Source of the DNA: Actinomadura physcomitrii | GTDB lineage: Bacteria > Actinomycetota > Actinomycetes > Streptosporangiales > Streptosporangiaceae | DNA: 64,000 nt | Assembly: GCF_008923205.2 (NCBI RefSeq) | Contig: NZ_WBMS02000028.1 | Coordinates: 46,931 to 110,930 of the forward strand | Direction of reading: 5' to 3' | Shown here: positions 24,794 to 34,789 of the stretch, one piece after another | Layout of the letters: every line of letters begins with the position of its first letter | How positions within the stretch are numbered: position 1 is the first letter of the stretch | Notes under the pieces: model-generated | What the model was told of the DNA's origin: nothing | The model's input: only the letters and a program-made list of their open reading frames with translations | Database searches by the model: none | Program-made: the position numbers and the translations under genes

Positions 24794-25659
24794 CGCGTCC
24801 TCCCGCCGTTCGGGCCTTCGGGACCGTCCGATTCCGCAATCCTTGGTGGTTTGGTGAACAGCGAGACGGTGGCGTGGACGTTGACGGTGGGCGGCAGCGA
24901 CGCCGAACCGGTGTCGCGCAGCTGGGCCAGATCGGCGGGGCCGGCCTGGACGACCAAGGCGTCGCCGTCAATGGGGACCCGCAGGGCGATGACGTGCTGG
25001 GCGTAGCGGAACCCGACGCGTTGGGCGTGACCGATGATGCGGGGCGCGGGGTCGATGAGGCGTCCGGCGTGGTGGTGGAGTGTGGTGATGACCGCCAGGA
25101 CGCCACCGGGCCGCAGGACTCGCCACGCTCCGGCCAGGAACAGCCCGAGCTGCTGGCTGGTCAGCATCCACAGCTCGGCCCGGCACGCCGCACACTCGCG
25201 TTCGGTGGGCTGTCGCGGCGGGCGTCCGCCGGTCTCATAAGGCGGTGGCGCGGCGATGACCAGGGCGACGTCGCCGAGCCGGTCGGCCAGCCCGCGGGTG
25301 ATCTGGTCGGGCCGTGTCGGGCGCATCTGCACGCGTCCCAGCTGGGCGGTGTTCAGGGTGGCGCGCAGGCGGGTGCCGATGTGCTGGGCGAGCGGGAAGT
25401 GCGGGACCAGCGCGATGGCGCGGCGGTCCAGTTCTGCGGCGGCGGTCAGGGTGGCCTCGCTGGTGGTGAAGCCCTCGGCGACCAGGTCGCCTTCGCGCGT
25501 GCAGGTGCCGATGAGGTGGCGGGCCAACTCGCGGCCGACGGCTTGGCGGTGCCGGACGCAGATGGTGGCTGACGTGGGCCGTTTCGGGTGAGCGTCGGTT
25601 CGAGCCGTCGGGTTGTTTTCGGGAGAGTCCGAGCACAGCCAGACGGTCAATGGGACCAT
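24790..25659 (-). CDS. degenerate methyltransferase-like paralogue
   Basis: A 289-aa protein with the architecture of its downstream neighbour but altered key motifs. The SAM loop is EGDLVAEGFTTSEATL instead of D-P-x-C-G-x-G-T-T, and the catalytic motif is VIAAPPPYE instead of TSPPY. WRVLRPGGVLAVITTLHHHAG and a C-terminal HVIALRV strand still match the fold. It is probably inactive as a methylase and may be a partner subunit of the active enzyme. Start ATG 25659 (MVPLTVWL) is chosen by likeness to family N-termini; ATG 25725 and GTG 25776 are alternatives. First gene of the leftward operon. Confidence 0.65.
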   Translation of the reverse strand: MVPLTVWLCSDSPENNPTARTDAHPKRPTSATICVRHRQAVGRELARHLIGTCTREGDLVAEGFTTSEATLTAAAELDRRAIALVPHFPLAQHIGTRLRATLNTAQLGRVQMRPTRPDQITRGLADRLGDVALVIAAPPPYETGGRPPRQPTERECAACRAELWMLTSQQLGLFLAGAWRVLRPGGVLAVITTLHHHAGRLIDPAPRIIGHAQRVGFRYAQHVIALRVPIDGDALVVQAGPADLAQLRDTGSASLPPTVNVHATVSLFTKPPRIAESDGPEGPNGGRTR

Positions 25660-26181
25660 TCGCCGCTGAATCGGGCGATTATTGCTGCTCGGCAAGCGAT
25701 TCGGGTCGGACGGTGTGCAATTCATGTGCTGGGTGACCCGTGGCGGCCACCCGATCCCCGTGCACTTATGAAGCACCGCTGAACAGCCTGGTTTTCAGGA
25801 TCTGCTGCGTCAGTATCTGGTCAAGATGACGGGACCGGCTTTTGGGCTGTGTGCTCGCTGGGGCGTGGCCGCCGAGAAGCTGTGAACTTGTTGTCGGGTG
25901 GGGTTTCCGGGTGAAGGAACCGCTCTATCAGTGCTTCAAAGATTGATCAAGAAATGCGGCCGATCTCTGAATTCTGGGCTGCTGGGCGGTGCTTCATGGG
26001 TGCCAGTCGAGATCACCGGTGAACGGTGCGGGCCTCGGGCGGACGGCCAGAACCCGGTCCCCGCCGCACCATTCCGTCACTCGTGTCCAGCCAAGGAGGA
26101 CACCCGAAGCCCAGGGCCGCACCGCTCCTGGTGATCCGGCTGGCAGCCGAATCCGCACCGACTCGTCCCGGAGACGCTGCC
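25660..26181. other. divergent control region of the ICE
   Basis: About 520 bp between the leftward methylase-int operon and the rightward transfer operon. It is less GC-rich than its flanks around 25890-25980 and holds the palindrome TTGATCAA at 25943-25950 and scattered short repeats. It is the natural place for divergent promoters and perhaps the transfer origin, but I cannot point to a nick site. Confidence 0.45.
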
Positions 26182-26643
26182 ATGCGCACCCGCAAAAGCC
26201 CACAGCCGATCGACCGCCATCCGCGGCGGCCCGCCGCAGGCCTGTCCACCACCGTCCGAACATTCATCGCCCCCGGTGCCGAACGCAGGCCCCGACCATC
26301 CCGGCGGCGGCTGGTGGCCGCGTCGCTGGTGTGGACGGCCGGATGCGCGGCGACCGCGCTGCTGGTGCCCGGAGTGGCCGATGCCAGCACGCACCTCGCC
26401 GCAGCGGCTTCGCTGAAGGAGGTGATCGACAACCTGCGGAATGTGATCGTGGGGCTGCTGGTGGGGTTGGCGACGCTGTTCGCCACGATCGGCGGGGTCC
26501 GCTACATGCTCGCCGGTGGCGACCCCGGCGAGGTGGAGGCGGCCAAGAAGACCCTGCGGTACGCCGCGATCGGGTACTCGGTCGCGGTGCTGGCGCCGCT
26601 GCTGGTGAAGATGCTCCAGAGCATCGTCGGTACGCCCTCGTGA
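26182..26643 (+). CDS. VirB2-like pilin subunit
   Basis: A 153-aa precursor. A basic N-terminus leads to a signal-like helix (LVAASLVWTAGCAATALLVPG, cleavage near VADA), followed by two closely spaced hydrophobic helices: VIDNLRNVIVGLLVGLATLFATIGGVRYMLAGG and YAAIGYSVAVLAPLLVKMLQSIV. This two-helix hairpin with a short GD-PGEVE loop is the TrbC/VirB2 pattern of conjugative pilus or channel subunits. ATG 26182 has GGAG 8 nt upstream. It is the first gene of a chain of overlapping transfer genes. Confidence 0.8.
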   Translation: MRTRKSPQPIDRHPRRPAAGLSTTVRTFIAPGAERRPRPSRRRLVAASLVWTAGCAATALLVPGVADASTHLAAAASLKEVIDNLRNVIVGLLVGLATLFATIGGVRYMLAGGDPGEVEAAKKTLRYAAIGYSVAVLAPLLVKMLQSIVGTPS

Positions 26644-28475
26644 CCGCAACCGCTAGCCGACCCGCCTGGACGCGTAGGTCTGCGGCGTTCACCCTGGCGG
26701 CGGCGCCGCTGATCGTGTTGATGGCCGCCGCGCTGGTGTATGCAGGAGCCTGTCCGGCCCTGGGAGCCGCTGACCCTGCGCCACATCCGACGGTCAACCC
26801 GTCACCGGATGCACCACAGACCCCGCCGCCACAGTCCCCGTCCCCGCAGACCGCGCCGCCGCACTCTCCAGCGCCCGCATCGCAGCCGCCTTCCGAGCCT
26901 GCTCCGCCGCCCGGCGGTCCGGCGCCGTCACCGACGCCGGGGCGCTCGCCGGCTCCGGCGACTCCGGGCGGTCAGGACCCGGCCAACGGCGAGGACGGTT
27001 CCGGGTGCGGGTTCATGGACATGGGGTGCATGGCCAAGCAGGCGGTGAACGGCTGGTTCGCTGATCTGGTCACCAGTGCCGCCAAGCCGATCTTCAACCT
27101 GCTGGCCGAGACGGTCCTGGCCACCCCGCCGCTGGACTCGCCGGACATGGCGCGCGCCAAGGACCTGTGGGGTGTGGCGCAGACCATCGCCAACACCTGC
27201 TACGTGCTGATCATCACCGTCGGCGGAGTGCTGCTCATGGCCGGGCATTCGCTGCCCGGCGGCGAGCTCACGCCCGGGCAGCTGGTGGCGCGGCTGCTGG
27301 GGGCGTTCTTGGCCTCCAACCTCAGCCTCATCGTCATCGGCTACGGGATCACGTTCGCCAACGGCTTGGCCGGCGCGTTCCTCAAAGCCGGGGCCGAGGC
27401 GGTCGACCCCGGCCGGGTCGCCAAGGTGATCGCCGGATACGTGGTCGCCAATCTGGTCCCGGCGCAGCCGTTCACGATCCTGATCGGATTGGGCGTGGTG
27501 GTGCTGGCGCTGTGCGTGGGGTTCATCTATATCGTCCGCATCGCGCTGACCATGGTGTTGATCGCCGCCGCACCGGTGGCGTTGATTTTCCATGCCCTGC
27601 CGGCGACCGACGGGCTGGCGCGGTTGTGGTGGCGCAGCATCACCGGGGTGCTGGCCATCGGAGTGTGCCAGTCGCTGATCTTGGCGACCGCGTTCCGGCT
27701 GATGTTCTCCAGCGTCAAGGGAACCGACGGCCACTTCCCGGGCCTGGCCTCCAACAGCACCGTCGACCTGCTGCTGGCGCTATGCCTGCTGTGGGTGATG
27801 GTCCGCGTCCCCGCCTGGGTCGCCCGCACCATCTGGCGGCAGGCCCAGCCGCGCCTGCTCACCGGACTAGTCAAGAGCCTCATCCTCTACCGCGGCCTGG
27901 GCGCCCTGATGAACCGCCGCGGCCCCGCGAGCAACTTCTCAACCCCATCGCCTGCTCCACCAACACCGCCGCCGACACTGCCACCTCCGTCGCCTCCGTT
28001 CCCACCGCCGACCCCTCGTCCAGGGCCGGCCTTGCCCAGCCCGTCTCGCGCTGCTTTGGCGCTGCCCGGTGCTTCACGCACACCGCTGGAGCTACCGAGT
28101 TCCGCGGAGCCGCCGGCGCTGCCCGGCGGGGCAATCCCGATGCCACCAGGAGCGATCCCGATGCCACCAGGACGACCGTCCGGCCCCGAGTCCAACAGCG
28201 ATAGGCAAGGAGCCCACCACCCGATGCAGCTGGCGCTACCGAGCCCCGCCCAACCCGCGCCTGCCACCACGCCCAGGGCGCGTCGGCCGAGGCAACTGGC
28301 TCTGCCGATCCCCGTAACCCGAGTTCCCCGGCCGTCCACTCCGAGCACATCAGCGCCGCCGAATGCGCCGGCGCGGTCGCGACAGCTGATGATCCCCGGC
28401 ATGCCCAGACGGCCTGTCCCGCGCCGACAGCTGACCTTGTGGATCGACCAGCCGAAGTCCCGGAGGCACCGATGA
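26640..28475 (+). CDS. VirB6/TrbL-like channel membrane protein
   Basis: A 611-aa polytopic protein. It has an N-terminal hydrophobic helix (residues ~12-40), a ~75-residue proline-rich spacer, a soluble stretch, then about six membrane helices between ~180 and ~420 (AQTIANTCYVLIITVGGVLLM, LGAFLASNLSLIVIGYGITFA, ILIGLGVVVLALCVGFIYIV, LTMVLIAAAPVALIFHA and others). The last ~170 residues are proline-rich and low complexity. The family forms the inner-membrane channel of type IV secretion systems. GTG 26640 overlaps the pilin TGA. Confidence 0.82.
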   Translation: MTATASRPAWTRRSAAFTLAAAPLIVLMAAALVYAGACPALGAADPAPHPTVNPSPDAPQTPPPQSPSPQTAPPHSPAPASQPPSEPAPPPGGPAPSPTPGRSPAPATPGGQDPANGEDGSGCGFMDMGCMAKQAVNGWFADLVTSAAKPIFNLLAETVLATPPLDSPDMARAKDLWGVAQTIANTCYVLIITVGGVLLMAGHSLPGGELTPGQLVARLLGAFLASNLSLIVIGYGITFANGLAGAFLKAGAEAVDPGRVAKVIAGYVVANLVPAQPFTILIGLGVVVLALCVGFIYIVRIALTMVLIAAAPVALIFHALPATDGLARLWWRSITGVLAIGVCQSLILATAFRLMFSSVKGTDGHFPGLASNSTVDLLLALCLLWVMVRVPAWVARTIWRQAQPRLLTGLVKSLILYRGLGALMNRRGPASNFSTPSPAPPTPPPTLPPPSPPFPPPTPRPGPALPSPSRAALALPGASRTPLELPSSAEPPALPGGAIPMPPGAIPMPPGRPSGPESNSDRQGAHHPMQLALPSPAQPAPATTPRARRPRQLALPIPVTRVPRPSTPSTSAPPNAPARSRQLMIPGMPRRPVPRRQLTLWIDQPKSRRHR

Positions 28476-29470
28476 CCGCTCGCCACCAGCAATATGCCGA
28501 AACGCCGATGAGCGTGAAGATCCCCGCCGACGTCGACCAGCCCGACAAGATCCTTTACGGACTCACCACCCGGCAACTGGCGATCCTGGCCGGCACCGCC
28601 GCCACCACCCTTTGGATCTTTTTCACCCTCGGCCCCTTGATGCCTTTCCCAGTGCTAGCGGCGCTGCTGGTCCCGGTCGCGGCGGTCGGATTCGTGCTGG
28701 CGGTCGCCCGCCACGACGGCATGAACCTCGATCGCTACATCCTGGCCGCCCTACGTCACCTGCGTGCCTCCAAAGAACGCGTCACCGCCGCAGAGTCGGT
28801 ACAGCCGCCACCGGCCTGGTGCCGGATGCGCGGACGCTTGCCCGAACCCTTGCGGCTACCCGTGCATGCCGTCCGCGAAGACGGTGCACTGGAACTGGCC
28901 GACGGCGGTGTCGCAATCATCGTCCGCGCCGGCACGCTCGCCTTCGGGTTGCGGACGCCACGCGAGCAGGCCGGGCTGGTGGCGGTGTTCGGCCGCTGGC
29001 TCAACTCCCTGGACGCGCCCGTCCAGATCCTCATCCAAGCCAGCCCAGTCGACCTGACCGGGCTGGCCGACCACCTCAGCCAGCACGCACCTGCCCTTCC
29101 GGATCCGGTTCTGGAGCAGGCCGCGTTCGAGCATGCCGCGTTCCTCACCGACCTCGGCGACACGCACGACCTGCTCATCCGGCACGTACTCATCGTCATC
29201 ATCGGCCACGTCCCAGCTTCACCCCCTTCTTCCGTCCTGGCGTGGCGGCAGCACGAACGGCGCCGGGTGGGACGTGACTCAGCCGCTGCAGTCGCCTTGC
29301 GACGCGCCGCCGAAGCGGCGCAAAGCCTGGCCGCCCTTGCCGTCCCGGCCGAGGTCCTCGACGCCGACAGCGCCATCGCCGTCCTAACCGAATCACTGTC
29401 CCCAGGAGAGGCCCATCTTGTGGATAACTCCACTCTTTGTGACGTGATCACTCACCGGCAGGAGGCATGA
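28472..29470 (+). CDS. PrgI/SCO6880-like transfer protein
   Basis: A 332-aa protein. The N-terminus VKIPADVDQPDKILYGLTTRQLAILAG followed by two membrane helices (ATTLWIFFTLGPLMPFP, LAALLVPVAAVGFVLAVA) is the PrgI/VirB3-like signature. The soluble C-terminal ~220 residues contain a domain seen fused or adjacent to VirB4 ATPases in actinomycete elements (GVAIIVRAGTLAFGLRTPREQAGLV, RWLNSLDAPVQILIQASPVD). ATG 28472 overlaps the preceding TGA. It probably anchors VirB4 to the membrane channel. Confidence 0.8.
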   Translation: MTARHQQYAETPMSVKIPADVDQPDKILYGLTTRQLAILAGTAATTLWIFFTLGPLMPFPVLAALLVPVAAVGFVLAVARHDGMNLDRYILAALRHLRASKERVTAAESVQPPPAWCRMRGRLPEPLRLPVHAVREDGALELADGGVAIIVRAGTLAFGLRTPREQAGLVAVFGRWLNSLDAPVQILIQASPVDLTGLADHLSQHAPALPDPVLEQAAFEHAAFLTDLGDTHDLLIRHVLIVIIGHVPASPPSSVLAWRQHERRRVGRDSAAAVALRRAAEAAQSLAALAVPAEVLDADSAIAVLTESLSPGEAHLVDNSTLCDVITHRQEA

Positions 29471-31338
29471 TGCGACCTTCACTCAGCGCACTCGCACGCA
29501 CGCTCGGCCTCACCGCCCCGGCCGCCCCCGGAAATGGCCTTGTGGAAGACGGCCATGGAGATGGCCTGGGCCTTCCGAGATTGGGTCCGTCGGCGGTGCG
29601 CGTCAACGCCCGGTCGCTGGAGCTGCCAGCCGGCTTGTGCGCGTCATTCGTGGTGACCGGCTACCCGCGAGAGGTCGGCGCGGGCTGGCTGGAACCGCTG
29701 CTCACCTACCCCGGACGCCTCGACGTCTCCCTGCACATCGACCCGGTTCCACCGCTGGTCGCCGCACAGCGGCTGCGTCGGCAACTCGCCCGCCTGGAGT
29801 CGACGTCGCGGGCCAACGCCCAGCAGGGCCGACTGGCCGACTTCGCCGCCGAAGCCGCAGCAGACGACGCCGCCGAACTCGCCGCCTCTCTCGCTCGCGG
29901 CCACGGCCGCCTCTTCCGCGTCGGCCTGTACCTCACCGTCCACGCCCCGGGCGCCGGCGTGCTGGAGGGCGAGGTGCAGCGGGTGCGCGCGCTTGCCGCG
30001 TCCCTGTTGTTGGACGCACAGCCCACCACCTTCCGCGCGTTGCAGGGCTGGACCACCACTCTGCCTCTCGCCCGCGACACGGTCGGGGCGCGGCGGGTCT
30101 TCGACACCGCCGCCCTGGCGGCCTCCTTCCCCTTCACCTCACCCGACCTGCAACCGGCGCTGGGCGACACACCAGTGTTGTACGGGCTGAACGCCTACTC
30201 CGCCGGAGTCCTGCTTTGGGACCGGTTCGCCCAGGACAACTACAACTCCGTCACCCTCGCCCGCTCCGGCGCCGGCAAGTCCTACTTCACCAAACTCGAA
30301 ACCCTCCGGCTGCTCTACCAGGACGTCCACGTCGCCGTCATCGACCCCGAAGACGAATACCAGCGCCTGTGCGACCACGTCGCCGGCACCCACATCGCTC
30401 TCGGCGCTCCCGGCGTCTGCTTCAACCCCTTCGACCTCCCGCAGGACAAGGACGACGACACCCTCATCCGCCGCGCCCTGTTTCTGCAGACCCTCATTGC
30501 GGCCATGCTGGCAGAGCCGCTCACCCCGGTCGCGCGGGCGGTGCTGGACCGCGCGATCCTTGCCGCCTATCGAGCCCGCAGCATCAACTCCGACCCCCGC
30601 ACCTGGGCGCGCCCCGCACCCGTGCTGAGCGACCTCACCACCCAACTCGACGCCCTCGCCCGTACGGAGGCGCCGGACGCAGGCACGGCAGCCGATCTGT
30701 CGGCGCGGCTGGTGCCGTTCGTCACCGGCTCCTACCGCGGTTTGTTCGCCGGCCCCACCACCACTCGCCCCGCCGGGCACCTGGTGGTGTTCTCGCTGCG
30801 CGACCTGCCCGACGAGGTCCGCACCGTCGGGATGCTGCTGGCTCTGGATGCGATCTGGCGGGCCGTCGCCAATCCCGACGACCGGCGGCGCCGCCTGGTC
30901 GTGGTCGACGAAGCCTGGACGCTCATGCGCGAGACCGAGGGCGCCCGGTTCCTCTACCGGCTCGCCAAGTCCGCCCGCAAACACTGGGCCGGACTCGCCG
31001 TCGTCACCCAGGACGCCGGCGACCTCCTCTCCTCCGACCTGGGGCGCGCCGTGATCGCCAACTCCGCCACCCAGATCCTGCTCCGCCAAGCACCCCAGGC
31101 CATCGACCAGATCACCGACGCCTTCGACCTCACCGACGGTGAGAAGACCTTTCTGCTGTCCGCCGACCGAGGCCAGGGACTGCTGTGCGGCACCGGTGCC
31201 GGGTCAGACCGGGCCGCTTTCACCGCCATCGCCAGTCCGAACGAACACCGGCTCGTCACCACCGACCCCGCTGAGCTCGCCATGCGCACCGAACACCACA
31301 AGACCACCGCAGCCATGAACACGGAGGCCGACCAGTGA
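29467..31338 (+). CDS. VirB4-like conjugation ATPase
   Basis: A 623-aa secretion ATPase. Walker A is SVTLARSGAGKSYFTK near residues 262-276, followed by DVHVAVIDPEDEYQRL. Walker B is RLVVVDEAWTLMRE near 478-490, and AGLAVVTQDAGDLL and QILLRQAPQAIDQI continue the VirB4/TraC core. It powers substrate or pilin movement through the channel. ATG 29467 overlaps the upstream stop; ATG 29470 is equally possible, with GGAGG 4 nt ahead. Full length for actinomycete members. Confidence 0.92.
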   Translation: MMRPSLSALARTLGLTAPAAPGNGLVEDGHGDGLGLPRLGPSAVRVNARSLELPAGLCASFVVTGYPREVGAGWLEPLLTYPGRLDVSLHIDPVPPLVAAQRLRRQLARLESTSRANAQQGRLADFAAEAAADDAAELAASLARGHGRLFRVGLYLTVHAPGAGVLEGEVQRVRALAASLLLDAQPTTFRALQGWTTTLPLARDTVGARRVFDTAALAASFPFTSPDLQPALGDTPVLYGLNAYSAGVLLWDRFAQDNYNSVTLARSGAGKSYFTKLETLRLLYQDVHVAVIDPEDEYQRLCDHVAGTHIALGAPGVCFNPFDLPQDKDDDTLIRRALFLQTLIAAMLAEPLTPVARAVLDRAILAAYRARSINSDPRTWARPAPVLSDLTTQLDALARTEAPDAGTAADLSARLVPFVTGSYRGLFAGPTTTRPAGHLVVFSLRDLPDEVRTVGMLLALDAIWRAVANPDDRRRRLVVVDEAWTLMRETEGARFLYRLAKSARKHWAGLAVVTQDAGDLLSSDLGRAVIANSATQILLRQAPQAIDQITDAFDLTDGEKTFLLSADRGQGLLCGTGAGSDRAAFTAIASPNEHRLVTTDPAELAMRTEHHKTTAAMNTEADQ

Positions 31339-33857
31339 TGATCCGAACGGCAATCCTGCCGGACGCCACCAGCGGTACCGGCGTGCACAGGCTGCTCTCG
31401 GACCTCGCAGACCCGCCGCACAGGCTCGTCGAACTGGCGGCCGAGTACGGCCCCATCGCCGCGCTGGGCATCGTGGGAGCTGCCGCTGCTTGGACAAGTG
31501 CCCGCTGGCTGTTGTGGGACTGGCGCAACAGCAGGTTCGCCCTCGGCGCGCGATTGGTCGAGGTGGCAGTGCCGCCGAAGGTGGAGCCGGCCAGCGCCGC
31601 CGCTTGGTGGGCCCGCCTCATCGGCCTCACCTTGCCCTGTTGGAAACGCCTGGCTTTCGGGCAGCCCCACCTGGCGTTCGAGTACCGCGCCGACCACAAC
31701 GGTGTCCGCTTCCACGTCTGGGTTCCCGGCAGCATCCCGCCTGGTCTGGTCGAGAAGACCATCCAGGCGTCCTGGCCCGGCGCCACACTCACCACCCAGC
31801 CGGCTACCTCGCCACTCCCACGCGACCAGGAGCACAAGGCAGCAGGCGGGCGTCTGGTACTAGCCCGGCCCGAGCACTTCCCGCTCGCCAGCGACCACGA
31901 TGCCGACCCGCTACGCGGGCTCCTCGGCGCAGCGTCCGGGCTGGCCGAGGGCGAGCACCTGGCTGTGCAGATCCTGGCCCGCCCCGCCACTGGCCACCGC
32001 CTCACCAAGGCCTACCGGGCCGCCTCGGCGCTGCGCGGTGCACGGTCCACCGCGACGCAAGGTCACCTATTCGACCTGCTCACGCCCGGAATGTCCGGGC
32101 ATCGCAACCCCAGCGAACTCACCCGGCAGCATCCCGAACGCGCCGAACAACTGCGCGCCATCCTCGGCAAAGCCGCCCGGCCCCGCTTCGAGGTCCAGAT
32201 CCTGTACGGCGTCGCCAGCCGCCACCCCGACCAGATCGACAACGGATGGCTGCGCGCGCATGCCCATGAGACCGCCTCGACCTTCGCGCTGTTCACCTCC
32301 GGCCACCAGTACCTGCGCCGCCGCCGACTTCACAACCCGGCCGCACGGCTGGACGAGCGGCGCCTGCACCGCGGCTACCTGCTGTCGGTCGACGAACTCG
32401 CCGCGATCGCGCACCTGCCCTACGACCTGGCGGCACCCGGCGTCACCCGGGCCGGTGCTCGCCCGGTCGCGCCCTCACCGGCCGTCCCTGTCTCCGGCAA
32501 CGGCGTCCGCATCCTGGGTGACTCCGAGGCCGGTGCCCCGCGGCCGGTCGGACTCACCGTGGAAGGCGCCCGCCAGCACCTGCACGTCCTCGGCCAGACC
32601 GGCGTCGGCAAATCCACCTTCCTGGCCAACCTCATCCTCTCCGACGCCACCGCCGGACGCGGCGCTCTGGTGATCGACCCCAAAGGCGACCTGATCGCCG
32701 ACGTCCTCCAACGCCTCCCCGAACGCGCCATCGGCCGAACCGCGGTCTTCGACCCCGCCGCACCAGGACGGCCGCCATGCCTGAACGTCCTCGCCGGCCA
32801 CGATGCCGCGTTCGCGGCCGAGTCGATCGTCACCACCTTCCGCCGCTGCTTCACCTCCGCCTGGGGACCCCGCCTGGACGACCTGCTCCGCTCCGCCTGC
32901 CTCACCCTCACCCGCGTCAACGGGACCCGGGCCACCCTCGGCGACATCCCCACCCTGCTGACCGATACCGCCTACCGCGCCCGTGTCACCTCACGCCTCA
33001 CCGACGAACTCCTCCGCGGCTTCTGGGCCGCCTACGACGAACTCACCCCAGCCGCACGCGCTTCCATGATCAGCCCAGTCATGAACAAACTCCGCGCCGT
33101 CCTGCTTCGCCCCTTCATCCGCGACACCCTGTCCGGCGGCACGTCGACCGTCGACCTTGCAGACACCCTCGCCTCCGGCGGCCTCATCCTCGCCCGCCTC
33201 CCCAAAGGCGTCCTCGGCGAAGACGCCGTCCGCCTCTTCGGATCACTCCTGCTCGCCCACACCTGGCAGGCCATCACCCCACGCTCCGCCCAAGCCGAGG
33301 ACGACCGCCCCGACGCCGCCGCCTACATCGACGAAGCCCACAACTTCCTCAACCTGCCCGGCTCGATCAGCGACATCCTCGCCGAAGCCCGCGCCTACCG
33401 ATTCAGCCTCACCATCGCCCACCAGCACCTCTCCCAGCTCCCTAAAGATCTCCGCGAAGCCGTCTCCGCCGACGCCCGCAACAAGATTTACTTCGCCGCC
33501 TCGCCCGAAGACGCTGCCGACCTCGCCCGCCACACCACGCCATTACTGTTCCCGCACGACCTCTCCCACCTGGGCGCCTACCAAGCCGCCGCCCGACTCA
33601 TGGACGGCAACGCCCCAACCCCGGCCTTCACCTTCCGCACCCGCCCGCTCCCCGACCCCATCCCCGGACGAGCAACCGCCGTCCGCCACGCATCCCGCGA
33701 ACGATTCTCACCGCAGCACACCGCACGCTCGATCCCTGAAGTCGGATTGCGGGACCTGGACGCCTTCCCGCTCGCACCGTCCGCTTCCCCTGAACTGCCT
33801 GATGGAGCGGCCACAATGACCGCGCCTGTCATACCGCCTGCGGAGGAGCGGCGATGA
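31335..33857 (+). CDS. VirD4/TraG-like type IV coupling protein
   Basis: An 840-aa membrane-anchored ATPase. A hydrophobic segment near residues 38-55 (YGPIAALGIVGAAAAW) precedes a long soluble domain. Walker A LHVLGQTGVGKSTF is near 416-430, ALVIDPKGDL follows, and Walker B AAYIDEAHNFLNLPG is near 660; FSLTIAHQHLSQLP is a helicase-like sensor. It would recruit the processed DNA to the channel. GTG 31335 overlaps the VirB4 TGA, with GGAGG 7 nt upstream. The C-terminal 60 residues are variable. Confidence 0.9.
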   Translation: MMIRTAILPDATSGTGVHRLLSDLADPPHRLVELAAEYGPIAALGIVGAAAAWTSARWLLWDWRNSRFALGARLVEVAVPPKVEPASAAAWWARLIGLTLPCWKRLAFGQPHLAFEYRADHNGVRFHVWVPGSIPPGLVEKTIQASWPGATLTTQPATSPLPRDQEHKAAGGRLVLARPEHFPLASDHDADPLRGLLGAASGLAEGEHLAVQILARPATGHRLTKAYRAASALRGARSTATQGHLFDLLTPGMSGHRNPSELTRQHPERAEQLRAILGKAARPRFEVQILYGVASRHPDQIDNGWLRAHAHETASTFALFTSGHQYLRRRRLHNPAARLDERRLHRGYLLSVDELAAIAHLPYDLAAPGVTRAGARPVAPSPAVPVSGNGVRILGDSEAGAPRPVGLTVEGARQHLHVLGQTGVGKSTFLANLILSDATAGRGALVIDPKGDLIADVLQRLPERAIGRTAVFDPAAPGRPPCLNVLAGHDAAFAAESIVTTFRRCFTSAWGPRLDDLLRSACLTLTRVNGTRATLGDIPTLLTDTAYRARVTSRLTDELLRGFWAAYDELTPAARASMISPVMNKLRAVLLRPFIRDTLSGGTSTVDLADTLASGGLILARLPKGVLGEDAVRLFGSLLLAHTWQAITPRSAQAEDDRPDAAAYIDEAHNFLNLPGSISDILAEARAYRFSLTIAHQHLSQLPKDLREAVSADARNKIYFAASPEDAADLARHTTPLLFPHDLSHLGAYQAAARLMDGNAPTPAFTFRTRPLPDPIPGRATAVRHASRERFSPQHTARSIPEVGLRDLDAFPLAPSASPELPDGAATMTAPVIPPAEERR

Positions 33858-34789
33858 CCCGACCGCACACGACGAGCACTCGGCTGCGCGGAAGCCAAAT
33901 CCGTGCGCCACGTGTTTCCGCAGAGGTGGTCGCGGAGCTGGCCTATCGGCTGACCGCCCGCGACCGGGAGGTGCTGACCCTGGTCTGGGAACACCGCGTC
34001 CTGACCACCGGGCAACTCACCCGGCTGTTCTTTCCCACCCCGGAGCGGGCACGGCAGCGCCTCAACCACCTGCACCGCCACCACGCACTCCTGCGGTTCC
34101 GTCCCTGGACGCCCGTCGGCTCCAAACCCTGGCATTGGGTCCTCGGGCCCGTCGGCGCGCACGTCCTGGCCGTCGAGCACGGCCAGAACATTACCGAGTT
34201 CGGATACCGGCAGGACACCGCCACCGCCATTGCCGTCTCGCCTCGCCTCGCACACCAGATCGGCGTGAACGAGTTCTTCGTCTCGCTCCATGTCTGCGCT
34301 CGGCGCCAAGCCGGCGCTGTGGAGCAGTGGTGGTCGGAACAGCGCTGCGCGGCCCTGTGGGGCGATCTCGCCCGGCCGGATGCCTTCGGCCGCTGGACCC
34401 AGACCCGCGCCGACGGCGCATCGAGCACGCTGGACTTCTTCCTCGAGCACGACACCGGCACCGAAACCCTCGCCCGGGTGGTGGCCAAGCTCAGCGGCTA
34501 CGCCGACCTCGCCGAAGCCACCGGCACCACCACACCCGTCCTGTTCTGGCTTCCCTCACCAAAACGAGAAGCCAACTTCCGGCGCCTTCTCGGCACACCC
34601 GAGGTACCGGTCGCCACCGCCGTTCACACACCCACCACATCGGTCGACGGGCCCGCCGGACCCGTCTGGCAGCCCGCCGGCGGCGCCACCGGTCCCCGAT
34701 ACCGCCTTGTCGACCTGGCGAACCTGTGGACGATCGTCACCCGGCGCGACCAACCCCGAGCCAACAACGATGATCCGGCGGGTTACTGA
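33854..34789 (+). CDS. replication-relaxation family protein
   Basis: A 311-aa protein. The N-terminal winged helix LAYRLTARDREVLTLVWEHRVLTTGQLTRLFF, RARQRLNHLHRHHALLRF, and the later acidic strands (STLDFFLEHDTGTETLARVVAKLSGY) match the replication-relaxation family of actinomycete plasmids and ICEs. The D-F-x-x-E...K pattern resembles a nuclease-type fold. Members are thought to start transfer or replication, but the chemistry is not established. It is the only relaxase candidate in the window. ATG 33854 overlaps the coupling-protein stop and GGAGG lies 7 nt upstream. Confidence 0.85.
   Translation: MTRPHTTSTRLRGSQIRAPRVSAEVVAELAYRLTARDREVLTLVWEHRVLTTGQLTRLFFPTPERARQRLNHLHRHHALLRFRPWTPVGSKPWHWVLGPVGAHVLAVEHGQNITEFGYRQDTATAIAVSPRLAHQIGVNEFFVSLHVCARRQAGAVEQWWSEQRCAALWGDLARPDAFGRWTQTRADGASSTLDFFLEHDTGTETLARVVAKLSGYADLAEATGTTTPVLFWLPSPKREANFRRLLGTPEVPVATAVHTPTTSVDGPAGPVWQPAGGATGPRYRLVDLANLWTIVTRRDQPRANNDDPAGY

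Noticed and set aside
23900-25659. Restriction-modification system
   Set aside because: No restriction gene is adjacent to the methylases; the two PD-(D/E)xK genes are over 3 kb away in a separate operon on the other strand.
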